64,000 nt of DNA from an uncultured Erysipelotrichaceae bacterium (GTDB lineage: Bacteria > Bacillota_I > Bacilli_A > RFN20 > CAG-826): the NCBI GenBank assembly GCA_902799855.1, contig CADCCA010000005.1:25726-89725 (forward strand), read 5' to 3'. The notes beneath the pieces were generated by a model that saw nothing but the letters and a program-made list of their open reading frames with translations, was not told the origin of the DNA and did no database searches. Numbering within the stretch: the stretch's first letter is position 1; every line of letters begins with the position of its first letter. This document shows, in pieces, positions 44,436 through 53,336 of this stretch. Position numbers and translations under genes: made by a program.

Positions 44436-46082
44436 TTAGTTACTAAATGATGATTTTAATGGACATGTTCTATTGAACACTAAGTTTTCTTTAGTGGATA
44501 ACTTATCTGTGCAATAGTAGCCATTTCTGATGAATTGATATCTGTCTAATGGTTTGGTATCGATTAATGAGGCTTCGACAAAACCATCTAATTTCACTAA
44601 GGAATTTGGATTCATTCTTTCGATGAATGTCTTTCCTTTTGTTTCTTCAGTTTCATCAAAGATGAGTGGTTCGTAGTGATTGAAGGTGGCTTTTAAAGCG
44701 GTTGTGGCCTCCACAAAGTGGATGGTGCCATTTGGTTTTCTACCTTCAAAACCACTACCGGATTTAGTTTCAACATCATAGGTACAGTGTACTTCAACGA
44801 TATTACCATTATCATCTTTAACGACACTATTGGCCTTGATGAAATAAGCATGCATTAATCTCACTTCATCACCTAATGATAGTCTCTTCCATTTTCTATT
44901 TGGTTTTTCTTCAATGAAGTCTTCTTGTTCAATATATAAGTACTTACCAAAGGCAATCTTTCTATTACCTAATTCTGGGTTTTCCATATTATTGGAAGCT
45001 TCAAGATATTCGATTTGGCCTTCTGGATAATTATCAATGACCACTTTTAAAGGACGGAGGACCGCCATTGGACGTGTCGCTTTCATTTTTTGTTCTTCTC
45101 TTAAGAAGTTATCGAGTTCTTCCGCGTTAGTGACACTGTTGATTCTTGATAAGCCTGTATAAAGAATGAAGTTTCTAATGGCTTCTGGAGTGAAACCTTT
45201 ACGTTTTAAGGCCACTAATGTTGGCATTCTTGGATCGTCATAGCCATCAACATAGCCTTGATCAACGAGTTGACGTAAATATCTTTTACTCATCACTGTA
45301 TTAGTGATATTTAATCTACCGAATTCATATTGATGTGGGACATTTGGCATTTCGCATTTTTCTACGAACCAATCGTAAAGGATACGGTGGTTATCAAATT
45401 CTAAGGAACACATAGAGTGGGTCACACCTTCAATAGCGTCCTGTAATGGATGAGCGAAGTCATACATTGGGTAGATACACCACTTGTTACCTTGTCTATG
45501 ATGTGGGACATGTAAAATACGATACATGACAGGGTCACGCATATTGATATTTGGATGGGCCATATCGATTTTCGCTCTTAATGTTTTTTCACCATCTCCG
45601 TATTTACCATCTCTCATTTCTTGGAAGAGTTTTAAATTTTCTTCAATGCTTCTATTACGGCATGGAGAATCTTTACCTGGTTCAGTTAAGGTACCACGGT
45701 AGGCAGTAATTTGTTCAGCGTTTAAATCATCGACGTACGCTAAACCTTTTTTGATTAATAAAATAGCGCGGTTATATTGTTCGTCGAAATAGTCACTACC
45801 AAAGAAGATGTTTTTTGGTTCATATCCTAACCACTTAATATCATTAATGATGGCTTGGACATATTCCGCTCCTTCATTAACTGGGTTAGTGTCATCAAAT
45901 CTTAAATTGGTATAACCACCGAATGCTTTAGCGAGTTCAAAGTCATTGATAATCGCTCTAGCGTGACCAATGTGTAAATAAGCATTTGGTTCAGGTGGGA
46001 ATCTGGTGACGATTTGTTTAACGCGACCTTCTTCTAGGTCTTTTTCCATGATGGTCTTAATAAAATTACTGATTTCTTCCAT
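44436..46082 (-). CDS. glnS: Glutaminyl-tRNA synthetase
   Basis: The class I synthetase has the HIGH motif in PNAYLHIGHARA and the KMSKS-like VMSKRYLRQ. The catalytic-domain stretch LRFDDTNPVNEGAEYVQAI and YPMYDFAHPLQDAIEGVTHSMCSLEF are typical of GlnRS rather than GltX. The C-terminal anticodon-binding beta barrels are complete (548 residues). Most Bacillota make Gln-tRNA by GatCAB amidation, so a true GlnRS is notable and suggests past transfer or an unusual lineage. Confidence 0.92.
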   Translation of the reverse strand: MEEISNFIKTIMEKDLEEGRVKQIVTRFPPEPNAYLHIGHARAIINDFELAKAFGGYTNLRFDDTNPVNEGAEYVQAIINDIKWLGYEPKNIFFGSDYFDEQYNRAILLIKKGLAYVDDLNAEQITAYRGTLTEPGKDSPCRNRSIEENLKLFQEMRDGKYGDGEKTLRAKIDMAHPNINMRDPVMYRILHVPHHRQGNKWCIYPMYDFAHPLQDAIEGVTHSMCSLEFDNHRILYDWFVEKCEMPNVPHQYEFGRLNITNTVMSKRYLRQLVDQGYVDGYDDPRMPTLVALKRKGFTPEAIRNFILYTGLSRINSVTNAEELDNFLREEQKMKATRPMAVLRPLKVVIDNYPEGQIEYLEASNNMENPELGNRKIAFGKYLYIEQEDFIEEKPNRKWKRLSLGDEVRLMHAYFIKANSVVKDDNGNIVEVHCTYDVETKSGSGFEGRKPNGTIHFVEATTALKATFNHYEPLIFDETEETKGKTFIERMNPNSLVKLDGFVEASLIDTKPLDRYQFIRNGYYCTDKLSTKENLVFNRTCPLKSSFSN

Positions 46083-46145
46083 AAATAGATTCCTCTATAA
46101 CGATATAATTTTACATTCTTATATGAATGTCGCAAGAAATATATT

Positions 46146-46170
46146 AAAAAAGCTTGGTAGAAAACCAAGC
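46146..46170 (-). terminator. Terminator after the RhuM-Fic gene
   Basis: GCTTGG (46152-46157) and CCAAGC (46165-46170) form the stem, followed on the minus strand by six T. It separates the RhuM-Fic gene from glnS. Confidence 0.75.
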
Positions 46171-46192
46171 CTTAAAAGTTTAGAAAGAGGAT

Positions 46193-47134
46193 TTACACTA
46201 GCAAATTCATGATGAGCTTAACAATGATTTCCATTTCGTTTGGATTGCTCTCAGCAGTCAAAATGGTGATGGCCACTAATGCCTCGTTAGAAATGATTTG
46301 TTTATTATTTCGATATAGGTGATTGTTCTTATATAAGAAATTGATAAATAATGTAGCAGCGATTCTCTTACAACCATCTGCAAAAGGATGGTCTTTTACT
46401 AAGAAATATAGTAGATGAGCGGCTTTTTCTTCGATAGATGGATATAATTCTTGCCCAAAAACATTTTGATAAACTTGCTCAATAATGCCGTTTAGTTTTC
46501 CCTGTTCTTTTTCAACACCGAAGACATTTGACATATCTTTGAATTTCATGGAATCGATGATTTCTCTAGCTTCCCCATATGTCATCGCATACTCGGTTTT
46601 TTGACCTTTTGGTTTTATAAGAGTTTGATGATCATAATTATCAAGAAGATCTAACGCTCTTGTGTATTCATTAATGACTTTACTAAGCTCTTCTTTATCG
46701 ATATTCAAAGAATAGGCAAGCATCCTATTTTGGATATCAATTGTTTTGCCAAGATTTTCTAAACGCTTTTGGTTAACAGCATAGCCCTGGATTAGATAAT
46801 CCTTTAAGATGCTGTTGGCCCATTTTCTAAACGCAACGCCTCTTTGCGATTTAACACGATAACCAACAGATGTTATTACCTCCAAATTGTAATAATCAAC
46901 ATCGTATTTTTTACCATCAGAACCAGTTCGTGCAAATTTTGCACATACTGAAGAAACGCCTTTCAATTCTTCTGTTAAAGCATTCCTAATATGTTTTGCA
47001 ATAACAGATCTTTCTCTGCCAAACAATGCCGCCATCTCATCCTGAGTTAGCCATACAGTATCATGCTGTAAATCAGCTCGAACATCGAGTTCAAAACCAT
47101 CGTCAGTGAACCTGACTAGTTCAAATTTGCCCAT
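46193..47134 (-). CDS. RhuM-domain protein fused to Fic/DOC domain
   Basis: Residues 10-115 are the RhuM/Virul_Fac type DNA-binding-like domain (TVWLTQDEMAALFGRERSVIAKHIRNAL, YYNLEVITSVGYRVKSQRGVAFRKWANSILKDYLIQGYAVN). The C-terminal 130 residues are a DOC-like Fic domain with HPFADGCKR. The canonical motif has Asn where this one has Cys, so activity may be altered. The gene has a clean AGGAGG site before its ATG and follows the structured-RNA region, which would be its leader if cotranscribed. Confidence 0.83.
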   Translation of the reverse strand: MGKFELVRFTDDGFELDVRADLQHDTVWLTQDEMAALFGRERSVIAKHIRNALTEELKGVSSVCAKFARTGSDGKKYDVDYYNLEVITSVGYRVKSQRGVAFRKWANSILKDYLIQGYAVNQKRLENLGKTIDIQNRMLAYSLNIDKEELSKVINEYTRALDLLDNYDHQTLIKPKGQKTEYAMTYGEAREIIDSMKFKDMSNVFGVEKEQGKLNGIIEQVYQNVFGQELYPSIEEKAAHLLYFLVKDHPFADGCKRIAATLFINFLYKNNHLYRNNKQIISNEALVAITILTAESNPNEMEIIVKLIMNLLV

Positions 47135-47159
47135 TTTATATACCTCCTATTTCGGACAA

Positions 47160-47530
47160 GGTGTCTTCAAAAGGAGATAAGTAAAAGCCATCCATAGAGA
47201 AAACACCATTATTGCGTAGTTAGTTTTTGGCGCTTCGTTCCAAAAACATTGCTACAGGTGTTACATCCTCTGTTGGATGGCCTCAGAATCAAGTTTGAAC
47301 TTGTGTGGAGCGATAGGCGTGATGTTGGTCTAACGTGAGAGCAAAAAGATAGGACATCAACGGTGACCATGGATTAGTCACTTTAACCATTGGGCGATAC
47401 TTTCCACATTGGTAGAATCTAACACAACATCTACCAGTTCAAATAACCATTTATCACAGTGTACCTGCGTATGGTCGACTTTGCTAATAGCTAGTTCATA
47501 GCGCCCGTGGTCTACTTATTTGAACATTTT
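47160..47530. ncRNA. Candidate large structured RNA with pseudoknot
   Basis: There is no gene in this gap, but it holds many complementary segments. Two long-range helices interleave: 47386-47396 with 47502-47511 (nine pairs) and 47437-47446 with 47516-47525 (ten perfect pairs). This makes a pseudoknot. Local hairpins lie at 47224-47246, 47264-47279, 47290-47303, 47363-47381 and 47411-47435. A TATAAT occurs just beyond 47530 on the minus strand, but without a good -35. I searched for RNase P, tmRNA, SRP and T-box core sequences and saw none. The strand is uncertain; minus is favoured by the neighbours. Confidence 0.6.
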
Positions 47531-47540
47531 CATTATAAAC

Positions 47541-47564
47541 AAAAAACCTAGACTAGTCTAGGTT
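47541..47564 (-). terminator. Terminator of the aldo/keto reductase gene
   Basis: A perfect 20-bp palindrome (47545-47564, AACCTAGACT and its complement) is followed on the minus strand by TTTTTT. It is six bases after the reductase stop codon. Confidence 0.75.
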
Positions 47565-47570
47565 ATTTGA

Positions 47571-48428
47571 TTATCCCTGTTTCTTTTTATTGAATACAGG
47601 CCAGAAGTTATCTTCTCCATAATCCATACGATTGAGTTTCATTAACTCCACCATGTCTTCTTCACTGATTTCAAAGTCTAGTTTCATATTATCTTCAATA
47701 TGTTCTTTACTAGAGGCTTTTGGAATTGAGATAGTGTCTAATTGTAAGGTGTATTTGATACATAACTGTGGCACGGATACCTTATATTTGTCCGCCATAG
47801 CTTTGATCTTATCGTTATTAAGAGCCTTACCATGAGCGATTGGAGAGTAGGCTTCCACTACTATGTCATTTTCTTGACAGAACTTAATGACATCTACTGG
47901 AGTTTCACCGATATGAAGGAGAATTTGATTCGCCATTGGTTTGATTTCACAGTTATTTAAGATGTTTTCTAAATCGTCTACTAAGAAGTTAGAAACACCG
48001 ATGGCTTTAACCTTACCTTCTTTATAGGCATCTTCCATAGCTTTCCAGACTTGGATGTTTTGTTTGAAATATCTAAACGGGCTTCTAAAAAGAATCCATG
48101 GTTGAGGGCAGTGGATTAACATTAAGTCGATGTAATCAACTCCTAATCTTTCCAATGATTCATCGATTGATTTTTTCGCTTTTTTATATGATTTATATTC
48201 CGCTTGAACTTTGGAAGTAATGAATACTTCTTCTCTTTTTAATCCAGATTCTTTAATACCTTGACCCACGCCTTCTTCGTTACCATATGCTTGAGCGGTA
48301 TCGATATGACGATAACCGGCTTCTAACGCCATCTTCACGCAGTTAGCGGCATTTTCATTTTTAATGAGCCAAGTGCCATACGCTAAAGCAGGTGCTTCTA
48401 CACCATTATTAAGTTTAAATGTTTTCAT
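47571..48428 (-). CDS. Aldo/keto reductase
   Basis: The NADPH-dependent TIM-barrel enzyme has the catalytic set Asp (GYRHIDTAQAYGNE), Tyr in the same motif, Lys (FITSKV) and His (LMLIHCPQPW), and ends with IPKASSKEHIEDNM. It belongs to the AKR5 group of general aldehyde/ketone reductases. The substrate is unknown. Its ribosome site (AGAGG) lies in the 3' arm of a nine-pair hairpin. Confidence 0.9.
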   Translation of the reverse strand: MKTFKLNNGVEAPALAYGTWLIKNENAANCVKMALEAGYRHIDTAQAYGNEEGVGQGIKESGLKREEVFITSKVQAEYKSYKKAKKSIDESLERLGVDYIDLMLIHCPQPWILFRSPFRYFKQNIQVWKAMEDAYKEGKVKAIGVSNFLVDDLENILNNCEIKPMANQILLHIGETPVDVIKFCQENDIVVEAYSPIAHGKALNNDKIKAMADKYKVSVPQLCIKYTLQLDTISIPKASSKEHIEDNMKLDFEISEEDMVELMKLNRMDYGEDNFWPVFNKKKQG

Positions 48429-48435
48429 GTGTAAA

Positions 48436-48463
48436 ACCTCTATGTTTATTGTCGCATAGAGGT
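48436..48463 (-). promoter_or_regulatory. Hairpin that hides the reductase ribosome site
   Basis: ACCTCTATG (48436-48444) and CATAGAGGT (48455-48463) are perfectly complementary with a ten-base loop. On the minus strand the AGAGG ribosome site is within the second arm, eight bases before the ATG. It may limit translation, or it may be a weak terminator for the upstream serine-pathway genes. Confidence 0.5.
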
Positions 48464-48486
48464 CATTATTTTTTCTAGATAAATAC

Positions 48487-49254
48487 TTATATTTTTTTGA
48501 ATAATGGAACTGAAGTTATTAGATCACTTTCTTGCTTAACTTCTAAGACTACGTAAGCGTTGTTGCGTTCCGCAAGAGCCTTATAATAATCGATATCTAA
48601 GATACCTGTACCTAACGCTAGATGGCATTTGGTTTTGTTTTTCGCATCATGGATATGGAACTCATCAAATGGAAGAGATATTTCATCTAATAAGTTTCTC
48701 ACGATATATTTACTTAAATAGTCATGACCGATGTCATAACAAAATCTAAAGTCTTCTTTATTTAAGTCTTTATAGACTCTAGTCATATAACTAGGAATAT
48801 TATCGGTATTTTCAATAACCATATTTAATCCGTTACTAGCGCATATCTTCTCGGCTTTTTTTAGATTAGTCACTAGACGCTTAATATATAAATCATATTC
48901 TTTTTCGTACACGTAATGCTTAACGCCTGCGATAGTCACTACTGGACCAGGAATTAAATGAATATTGATTTGCTTAACAAAGCCTTTACCTAGGGAAGTA
49001 TATTTTTCTAAAAGAAGGAGATACGCTCTTACTACTTCAGTGTATGAGCCTAAGTCTGCTTCATCATAGAAATGAAGAGTGACTTCGATATTGTATTGCT
49101 TGGCTAAGCGTTTGATTTCTCCGTTAGAGAGACCTTCTCTACAAGAATCAAAATTAAGGTTGAATTCAATGAAATCTAAATCAAGTTTTTTAGCAAGCTT
49201 AAAATTATCTTCAAGATTAGTGTATTCAAATAATTGAGGCATGCCGACTTTCAT
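48487..49254 (-). CDS. Sugar-phosphate isomerase/epimerase-like TIM barrel protein
   Basis: A xylose-isomerase-like barrel (AP_endonuc_2 type) of 255 residues: LDFIEFNLNF, VTLHFYDEADLG, IHLIPG, MVIENTDNIP, FCYDIGHDYL, FDEFHIHDAKNKTKCHLALGTG and VVLEVK supply the metal-binding His, Glu and Asp. The substrate is unknown. It follows serA after two bases, so it is part of the serine gene run. Confidence 0.75.
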   Translation of the reverse strand: MKVGMPQLFEYTNLEDNFKLAKKLDLDFIEFNLNFDSCREGLSNGEIKRLAKQYNIEVTLHFYDEADLGSYTEVVRAYLLLLEKYTSLGKGFVKQINIHLIPGPVVTIAGVKHYVYEKEYDLYIKRLVTNLKKAEKICASNGLNMVIENTDNIPSYMTRVYKDLNKEDFRFCYDIGHDYLSKYIVRNLLDEISLPFDEFHIHDAKNKTKCHLALGTGILDIDYYKALAERNNAYVVLEVKQESDLITSVPLFKKI

Positions 49255-49256
49255 AA

Positions 49257-50402
49257 TTAGATCACTCTCACTCTAATGACACCTTCTAAAGAAGCGATGC
49301 TATTGCTATCGACTTTTCCATCTACATCAAATACTGAATAGGCGAATTCACCTCTAGATTTATTGATGAAGTTATCGATGTTGCTATTAGTGTTAGAAAT
49401 AACAGAAGTAATTTTATTAATGATACCTGGAACATTCTTATGAAGAACGCACACTCTTAGTTCGCTTTCCTTAGGGCCACATGAAACATCTGGATAATTA
49501 ACAGAATGATTGATGCTACCGTTTTCTAAGTAGCGTTTTAATTCATCAATGGCCATATAAGCACAGTTATCTTCCGCTTCTTCTGTGGATGCCCCTAAAT
49601 GAGGAAGAATAACAGTATTTGGCATATTCACCACTTTAGGATTAGCAAAGTCGGTGACATATTTTCTCACCTTACCAGTTGATAACGCTTTTAATAAATC
49701 ATCATCGTTCACTAAAGAGTCTCTAGCAAAATTTAATAGGACCGTGTCATTAAATAACTCAAATAATTTACTGTTTAACATGCCTTTTGTGGAATCTAAA
49801 AGTGGAACGTGAATGGTCACATAATCCGCTCCTTGGATGGCGTCTTCAAGTTTTTCATAGTAATTCACACTTTTGGATAATTTAACAGCGTTATTGACGG
49901 TAAGATATGGGTCATAGCCTCTCACATTCATACCCAAATGAACACAGGCATTAGCCACCATTAAACCAATCGCACCTAAACCGATGACTGTGATGGTTTT
50001 GCCTAAGATTTCATGGCCAGCGAATTGGCTTTTAGCCTTTTCTGCGGTTTTAGAAATATCAGCGTCACCTTTATTTTGATTGATCCATTCTGCACCACCG
50101 ACGATATCTCTACTAGCGAGGAAAAGACCACATAAAACAAGTTCTTTAACAGCATTAGCGTTAGCACCAGGTGTATTGAATACCACTACACCATTATTAG
50201 CGTAGTCCATGAATGGAATGTTATTAACACCTGCTCCCGCTCTTGCGACGGCTAAGATGTTATTTGGAAGAGCCATCTCATGCATGGCTTGGCTTCTGAC
50301 TAAGATGCTATCCGCTTTATTGATATCATCAACGATAATATCTGGCGCCTTTAAGTCTTTTAAGGCTAAAGGGGATATTTTATTTAAACAATAAGCTTTC
50401 AT
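49257..50402 (-). CDS. serA: D-3-phosphoglycerate dehydrogenase with ACT domain
   Basis: This enzyme starts the serine pathway. ITVIGLGAIGLMVANACVHLGMNVRGYDPYL is the NAD site; RAGAGVNNIP, LLNFARDSLVNDD and LPHLGASTEEAEDNCA include the catalytic Arg, Glu-type loop and His. The final 70 residues are an ACT regulatory domain (LRVCVLHKNVPGIINKITSVI). I start it at the ATG of MKAYCLN (50402), just after the serC stop. Confidence 0.9.
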   Translation of the reverse strand: MKAYCLNKISPLALKDLKAPDIIVDDINKADSILVRSQAMHEMALPNNILAVARAGAGVNNIPFMDYANNGVVVFNTPGANANAVKELVLCGLFLASRDIVGGAEWINQNKGDADISKTAEKAKSQFAGHEILGKTITVIGLGAIGLMVANACVHLGMNVRGYDPYLTVNNAVKLSKSVNYYEKLEDAIQGADYVTIHVPLLDSTKGMLNSKLFELFNDTVLLNFARDSLVNDDDLLKALSTGKVRKYVTDFANPKVVNMPNTVILPHLGASTEEAEDNCAYMAIDELKRYLENGSINHSVNYPDVSCGPKESELRVCVLHKNVPGIINKITSVISNTNSNIDNFINKSRGEFAYSVFDVDGKVDSNSIASLEGVIRVRVI

Positions 50403-50403
50403 A

Positions 50404-51510
50404 TTATAAGTTTTCCTCTTCAAACTTCTTCATGAAGTTAACTAAGGTAGTAACGCCTTCTTTTGGCATAGCGTTATAAATAGAGGCACGCATACCACCA
50501 ACAGAACGATGACCTTTTAAGTTTTCTAAACCTGCTTTTTTGGCTTCAGAAACAAATTTGGCTTCTAATTCTTCTTTTCTAACTGGATCAGTAATGACAT
50601 GAGGATTAACAATGAATGGAACGTTCATTAATGAACGAGATGATTTCTCCACTGTTCCTAAGAATAACTTTGAGTTATCTAAATAGTCATATAGGATTTT
50701 GGCCTTTTCTTCATTTCTCTTTTTCATTTCAGAAAGACCACCATTAGCAAGTAAGTGTTTGAACACTAATCCGCACATATAGATACACCAACAGTTTGGA
50801 GTGTTATATAAGGAACCAGCGTCACTATGTGTTTTATATTTGAGCATGGTTGGTGTGCCTGGTAAGACATCTTCTTTAATTAAGTCTTCTCTAATGATCA
50901 CAATAACCATACCGGCAGGACCAACATTCTTTTGGACACCAGCGAAGATAAGACCATATTTACTGACATCGACTGGTTCGGAAAGGAAACAGGATGATTG
51001 GTCTGAGATTAAGTCTTTACCTTTAGTATTTGGTAATTCCTTAAACTTAGTGCCATAAATAGTGTTATTTTCACAGATATAGACATAATCCATATCTTCA
51101 CTAATTGGTAAATTTGAACAATCAGGAATATAGGAGAATGTTTTATCAGCAGAACTCGCTAATTCGATAGCGTCCCCATATATTTTAGCTTCTTGATAAG
51201 CTTTTTTAGCCCATTGGCCAGTGATGATATAACCGGCTTTTCTATTCTTCATTAAGTTCATTGGCACCATCGCAAATTGTTGAGAGGCACCACCCTGAAG
51301 GAATAAGACTTTATAGTTATCTGGGATGTTCATTAATTTTCTCAAATCAGCTTCTGCTTCTTTGATGATATTATCGAACATTTTAGATCGGTGAGACATT
51401 TCCATCACTGACATGCCGCATCCCTTATAATCAAATAAATCGGAAGCAGCTTCTTTTAAAACTTGTTCAGGTAAAACAGCAGGACCTGCTGAGAAATTAT
51501 AGACTCTATA
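50404..51510 (-). CDS. serC: Phosphoserine aminotransferase, start codon lost
   Basis: The PLP enzyme homology begins at YNFSAGPAVLPEQVLKEAAS, the usual N-terminus, from 51510 down. No ATG, GTG or TTG lies in frame between that point and a TGA at 51511-51513. An ATG at 51531 is in frame but seven codons before the TGA, and it has no ribosome site. The first in-frame ATG after the break, at 51414 (MSVMEMSHRSK), would remove about 32 residues including the SAGPA loop. A single-base insertion before RVYNF would explain the loss. The rest of the protein (GGASQQFAMVP, the PLP Lys in FAGVQKNVGPAG, GHRSVGGMRASIYNA) is intact. It is either a recent mutation or a sequencing error. Confidence 0.8.
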   Translation of the reverse strand, partial: YRVYNFSAGPAVLPEQVLKEAASDLFDYKGCGMSVMEMSHRSKMFDNIIKEAEADLRKLMNIPDNYKVLFLQGGASQQFAMVPMNLMKNRKAGYIITGQWAKKAYQEAKIYGDAIELASSADKTFSYIPDCSNLPISEDMDYVYICENNTIYGTKFKELPNTKGKDLISDQSSCFLSEPVDVSKYGLIFAGVQKNVGPAGMVIVIIREDLIKEDVLPGTPTMLKYKTHSDAGSLYNTPNCWCIYMCGLVFKHLLANGGLSEMKKRNEEKAKILYDYLDNSKLFLGTVEKSSRSLMNVPFIVNPHVITDPVRKEELEAKFVSEAKKAGLENLKGHRSVGGMRASIYNAMPKEGVTTLVNFMKKFEEENL

Positions 51511-51554
51511 TCAATAAGATTTGGGGTACATATTTATTTAATAATTACTGGGGA

Positions 51555-53336
51555 TTAGGCCGCTGGAGTAACGTGGTCGAAGACCGCGATTGTTCCAAAA
51601 TAGAAGGTTCCACTCTTAACGGAGATTTCCACTGTATGATTACCAGCAGTGAAGTCATATTTACCTAAGAGGTTGAACATATAGCCGGTTCTAGAATCGC
51701 CTTGGGAAGCATCTGTCTTGCCAAAGCCCGCTGTGTACAAGGTCTTGGTATTTGAGATTGTTTTTTCTACACCATCAATCTTTAATGTGATGCAGTTAGC
51801 AAGTTTTGTACTTTTATTGCTATCTGTGTTACCTAAGTAAACAACGACATCTTTTTCACCAGCGGTAAATGTGGAGCTCATGCTGACTTTCTTGCCACTA
51901 CCACATTCATAATAGGTATCTGGATTGTAATAATTTGTAGCAGTTTTCTTTGAACCATCAGAAGTAATATCGTTACCTGTAGCAACAGCACCTTTAATGC
52001 TTAAATCTGCTTTATTGCCTTCTGTCATGATATCAATAATCTTATTTAATTTTTCGGCTTTACAACCAATGCTTAATAAAGCGTTGTATGTTTGTTCTTG
52101 ATATGTTGCGCCTGGCATCGCTAAGATTTCGTCAATGTATTTGGCTGGGTCGTCACCATTTGGATCGCTTGGTTTGTTTGGATAACGTTTACCATCGATT
52201 GGGGCGAAGTTAGAGAAGCAGTAATCTTGGAACACTTCGTTGAATGGAATGCCGAGGAGACCACCGATCATCATACCGGTGATACCTGTTCTATCGGTAC
52301 CAATACGGCAGTGATAGAAAACTGGGTAGTTGGTTTCATCAGCGAGGATGTCCATGACTTGTCTAACCTTTTCAGCGTTTCTTGCTAAGTTCGAGTATGG
52401 AGTTGCACCATAGTTCATGTAGCAGTTTTTAACAGTAACACCGCTTAAATTGATGTTGTTGCTAGTTTTGTTAGCGACGTTGATTTCTGTTTTAATCTTT
52501 AAGGTATTTTTGAGAATGTTTTGGCATTCTGTATTAATGGACGAATTGTTATCAAACTTGTTACCAGCACCACGATAGATTAAACCCTGTTTAATTTTGC
52601 CACCGGCATAAGTTGTTCTACCACCAGTGTCTCTAACGTTTGGCATGTTGCCAGCGTAGATGTTTCTTGGAGCTTGGCCATCAACTTTGAACACTTTTAT
52701 AGCGGATTCTTGTTTAGTACCATCAGATAAGTTAGCGATGACTTTGAAATAGTTATCACCAATATATGGGTTATAGAAGCTAACCGATTTAGCGGTTGAG
52801 CCTTCAACGGTGAGACCATCGCTTAAGTCTGCTTTTTGGCCGTACACTAGTTGATATTTACTAACTGTTTTAGCACTTGGAACACCGTAATCCCATGACA
52901 CGGTCACCTTATTTGGTGCGGAAACGTTGGTATTGCCATTAGCACCACAGTTACTTAAATCAGTTTCTGTGATGTGGTAGTATTGGATGCCTAAATTTAA
53001 ATATTTCTTTTGGTTAGCAGTGTGGATTTCTTGTGGAGCTGCTAACGCATTTTCATCAAATGAGAATTCTCCTTCTGTCGCAGCAGGAATTGAAGTTGGC
53101 TTGCTACTTGAAGAAGCCTTGCTTGAAGATGATGATTTACTGCTTGAAGAAGATTTACCTGCTTGAGAAGAAGATGATTTTCCTTCTTGACTAGATGATT
53201 CTTGACTTTCTTCTGATGATTCACTTGTTTTAGGTTCACTACTTTCTTGTGGTTCATTAGAACTTCCGTTGGAAGCACAGCCCGCAAGCAAAACAGTGGC
53301 TAACAAAAGTGAAAGAAGTTTAATTGGTTTTTTCAT
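51555..53336 (-). CDS. Secreted lipoprotein with tyrosine-phosphatase-like domain
   Basis: The lipobox LLAGC ends a signal peptide at Cys20 when translation starts at the ATG of MKKPIKLL (53336), which has an AGAGGG site; the frame is open to 53381. A Ser/Lys-rich linker of about 60 residues follows, then a fibronectin-like beta region, then a Y_phosphatase3-type domain with NMPNVRDTGG and HCRIGTDRTG, the C-x5-R active site. The C-terminus is a beta-rich carbohydrate-binding-like domain. The enzyme would act outside the cell on phosphoprotein or phospholipid. A paralogue lies at 57066. Confidence 0.82.
   Translation of the reverse strand: MKKPIKLLSLLLATVLLAGCASNGSSNEPQESSEPKTSESSEESQESSSQEGKSSSSQAGKSSSSSKSSSSSKASSSSKPTSIPAATEGEFSFDENALAAPQEIHTANQKKYLNLGIQYYHITETDLSNCGANGNTNVSAPNKVTVSWDYGVPSAKTVSKYQLVYGQKADLSDGLTVEGSTAKSVSFYNPYIGDNYFKVIANLSDGTKQESAIKVFKVDGQAPRNIYAGNMPNVRDTGGRTTYAGGKIKQGLIYRGAGNKFDNNSSINTECQNILKNTLKIKTEINVANKTSNNINLSGVTVKNCYMNYGATPYSNLARNAEKVRQVMDILADETNYPVFYHCRIGTDRTGITGMMIGGLLGIPFNEVFQDYCFSNFAPIDGKRYPNKPSDPNGDDPAKYIDEILAMPGATYQEQTYNALLSIGCKAEKLNKIIDIMTEGNKADLSIKGAVATGNDITSDGSKKTATNYYNPDTYYECGSGKKVSMSSTFTAGEKDVVVYLGNTDSNKSTKLANCITLKIDGVEKTISNTKTLYTAGFGKTDASQGDSRTGYMFNLLGKYDFTAGNHTVEISVKSGTFYFGTIAVFDHVTPAA

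Noticed and set aside
47160..47530. Structured region as RNase P RNA, tmRNA, SRP RNA or T-box leader
   Set aside because: None of the conserved core sequences (for example GAGGAAAGTCC, the tRNA-like ends of tmRNA, or the GGTGG-type T-box bulge) was seen on either strand.
50404..51531. TGA read as Trp to rescue serC (code 4)
   Set aside because: TGA ends other genes properly, for example the 12118 gene and the antitoxin gene, and no other gene in the window needs TGA to be read as Trp.
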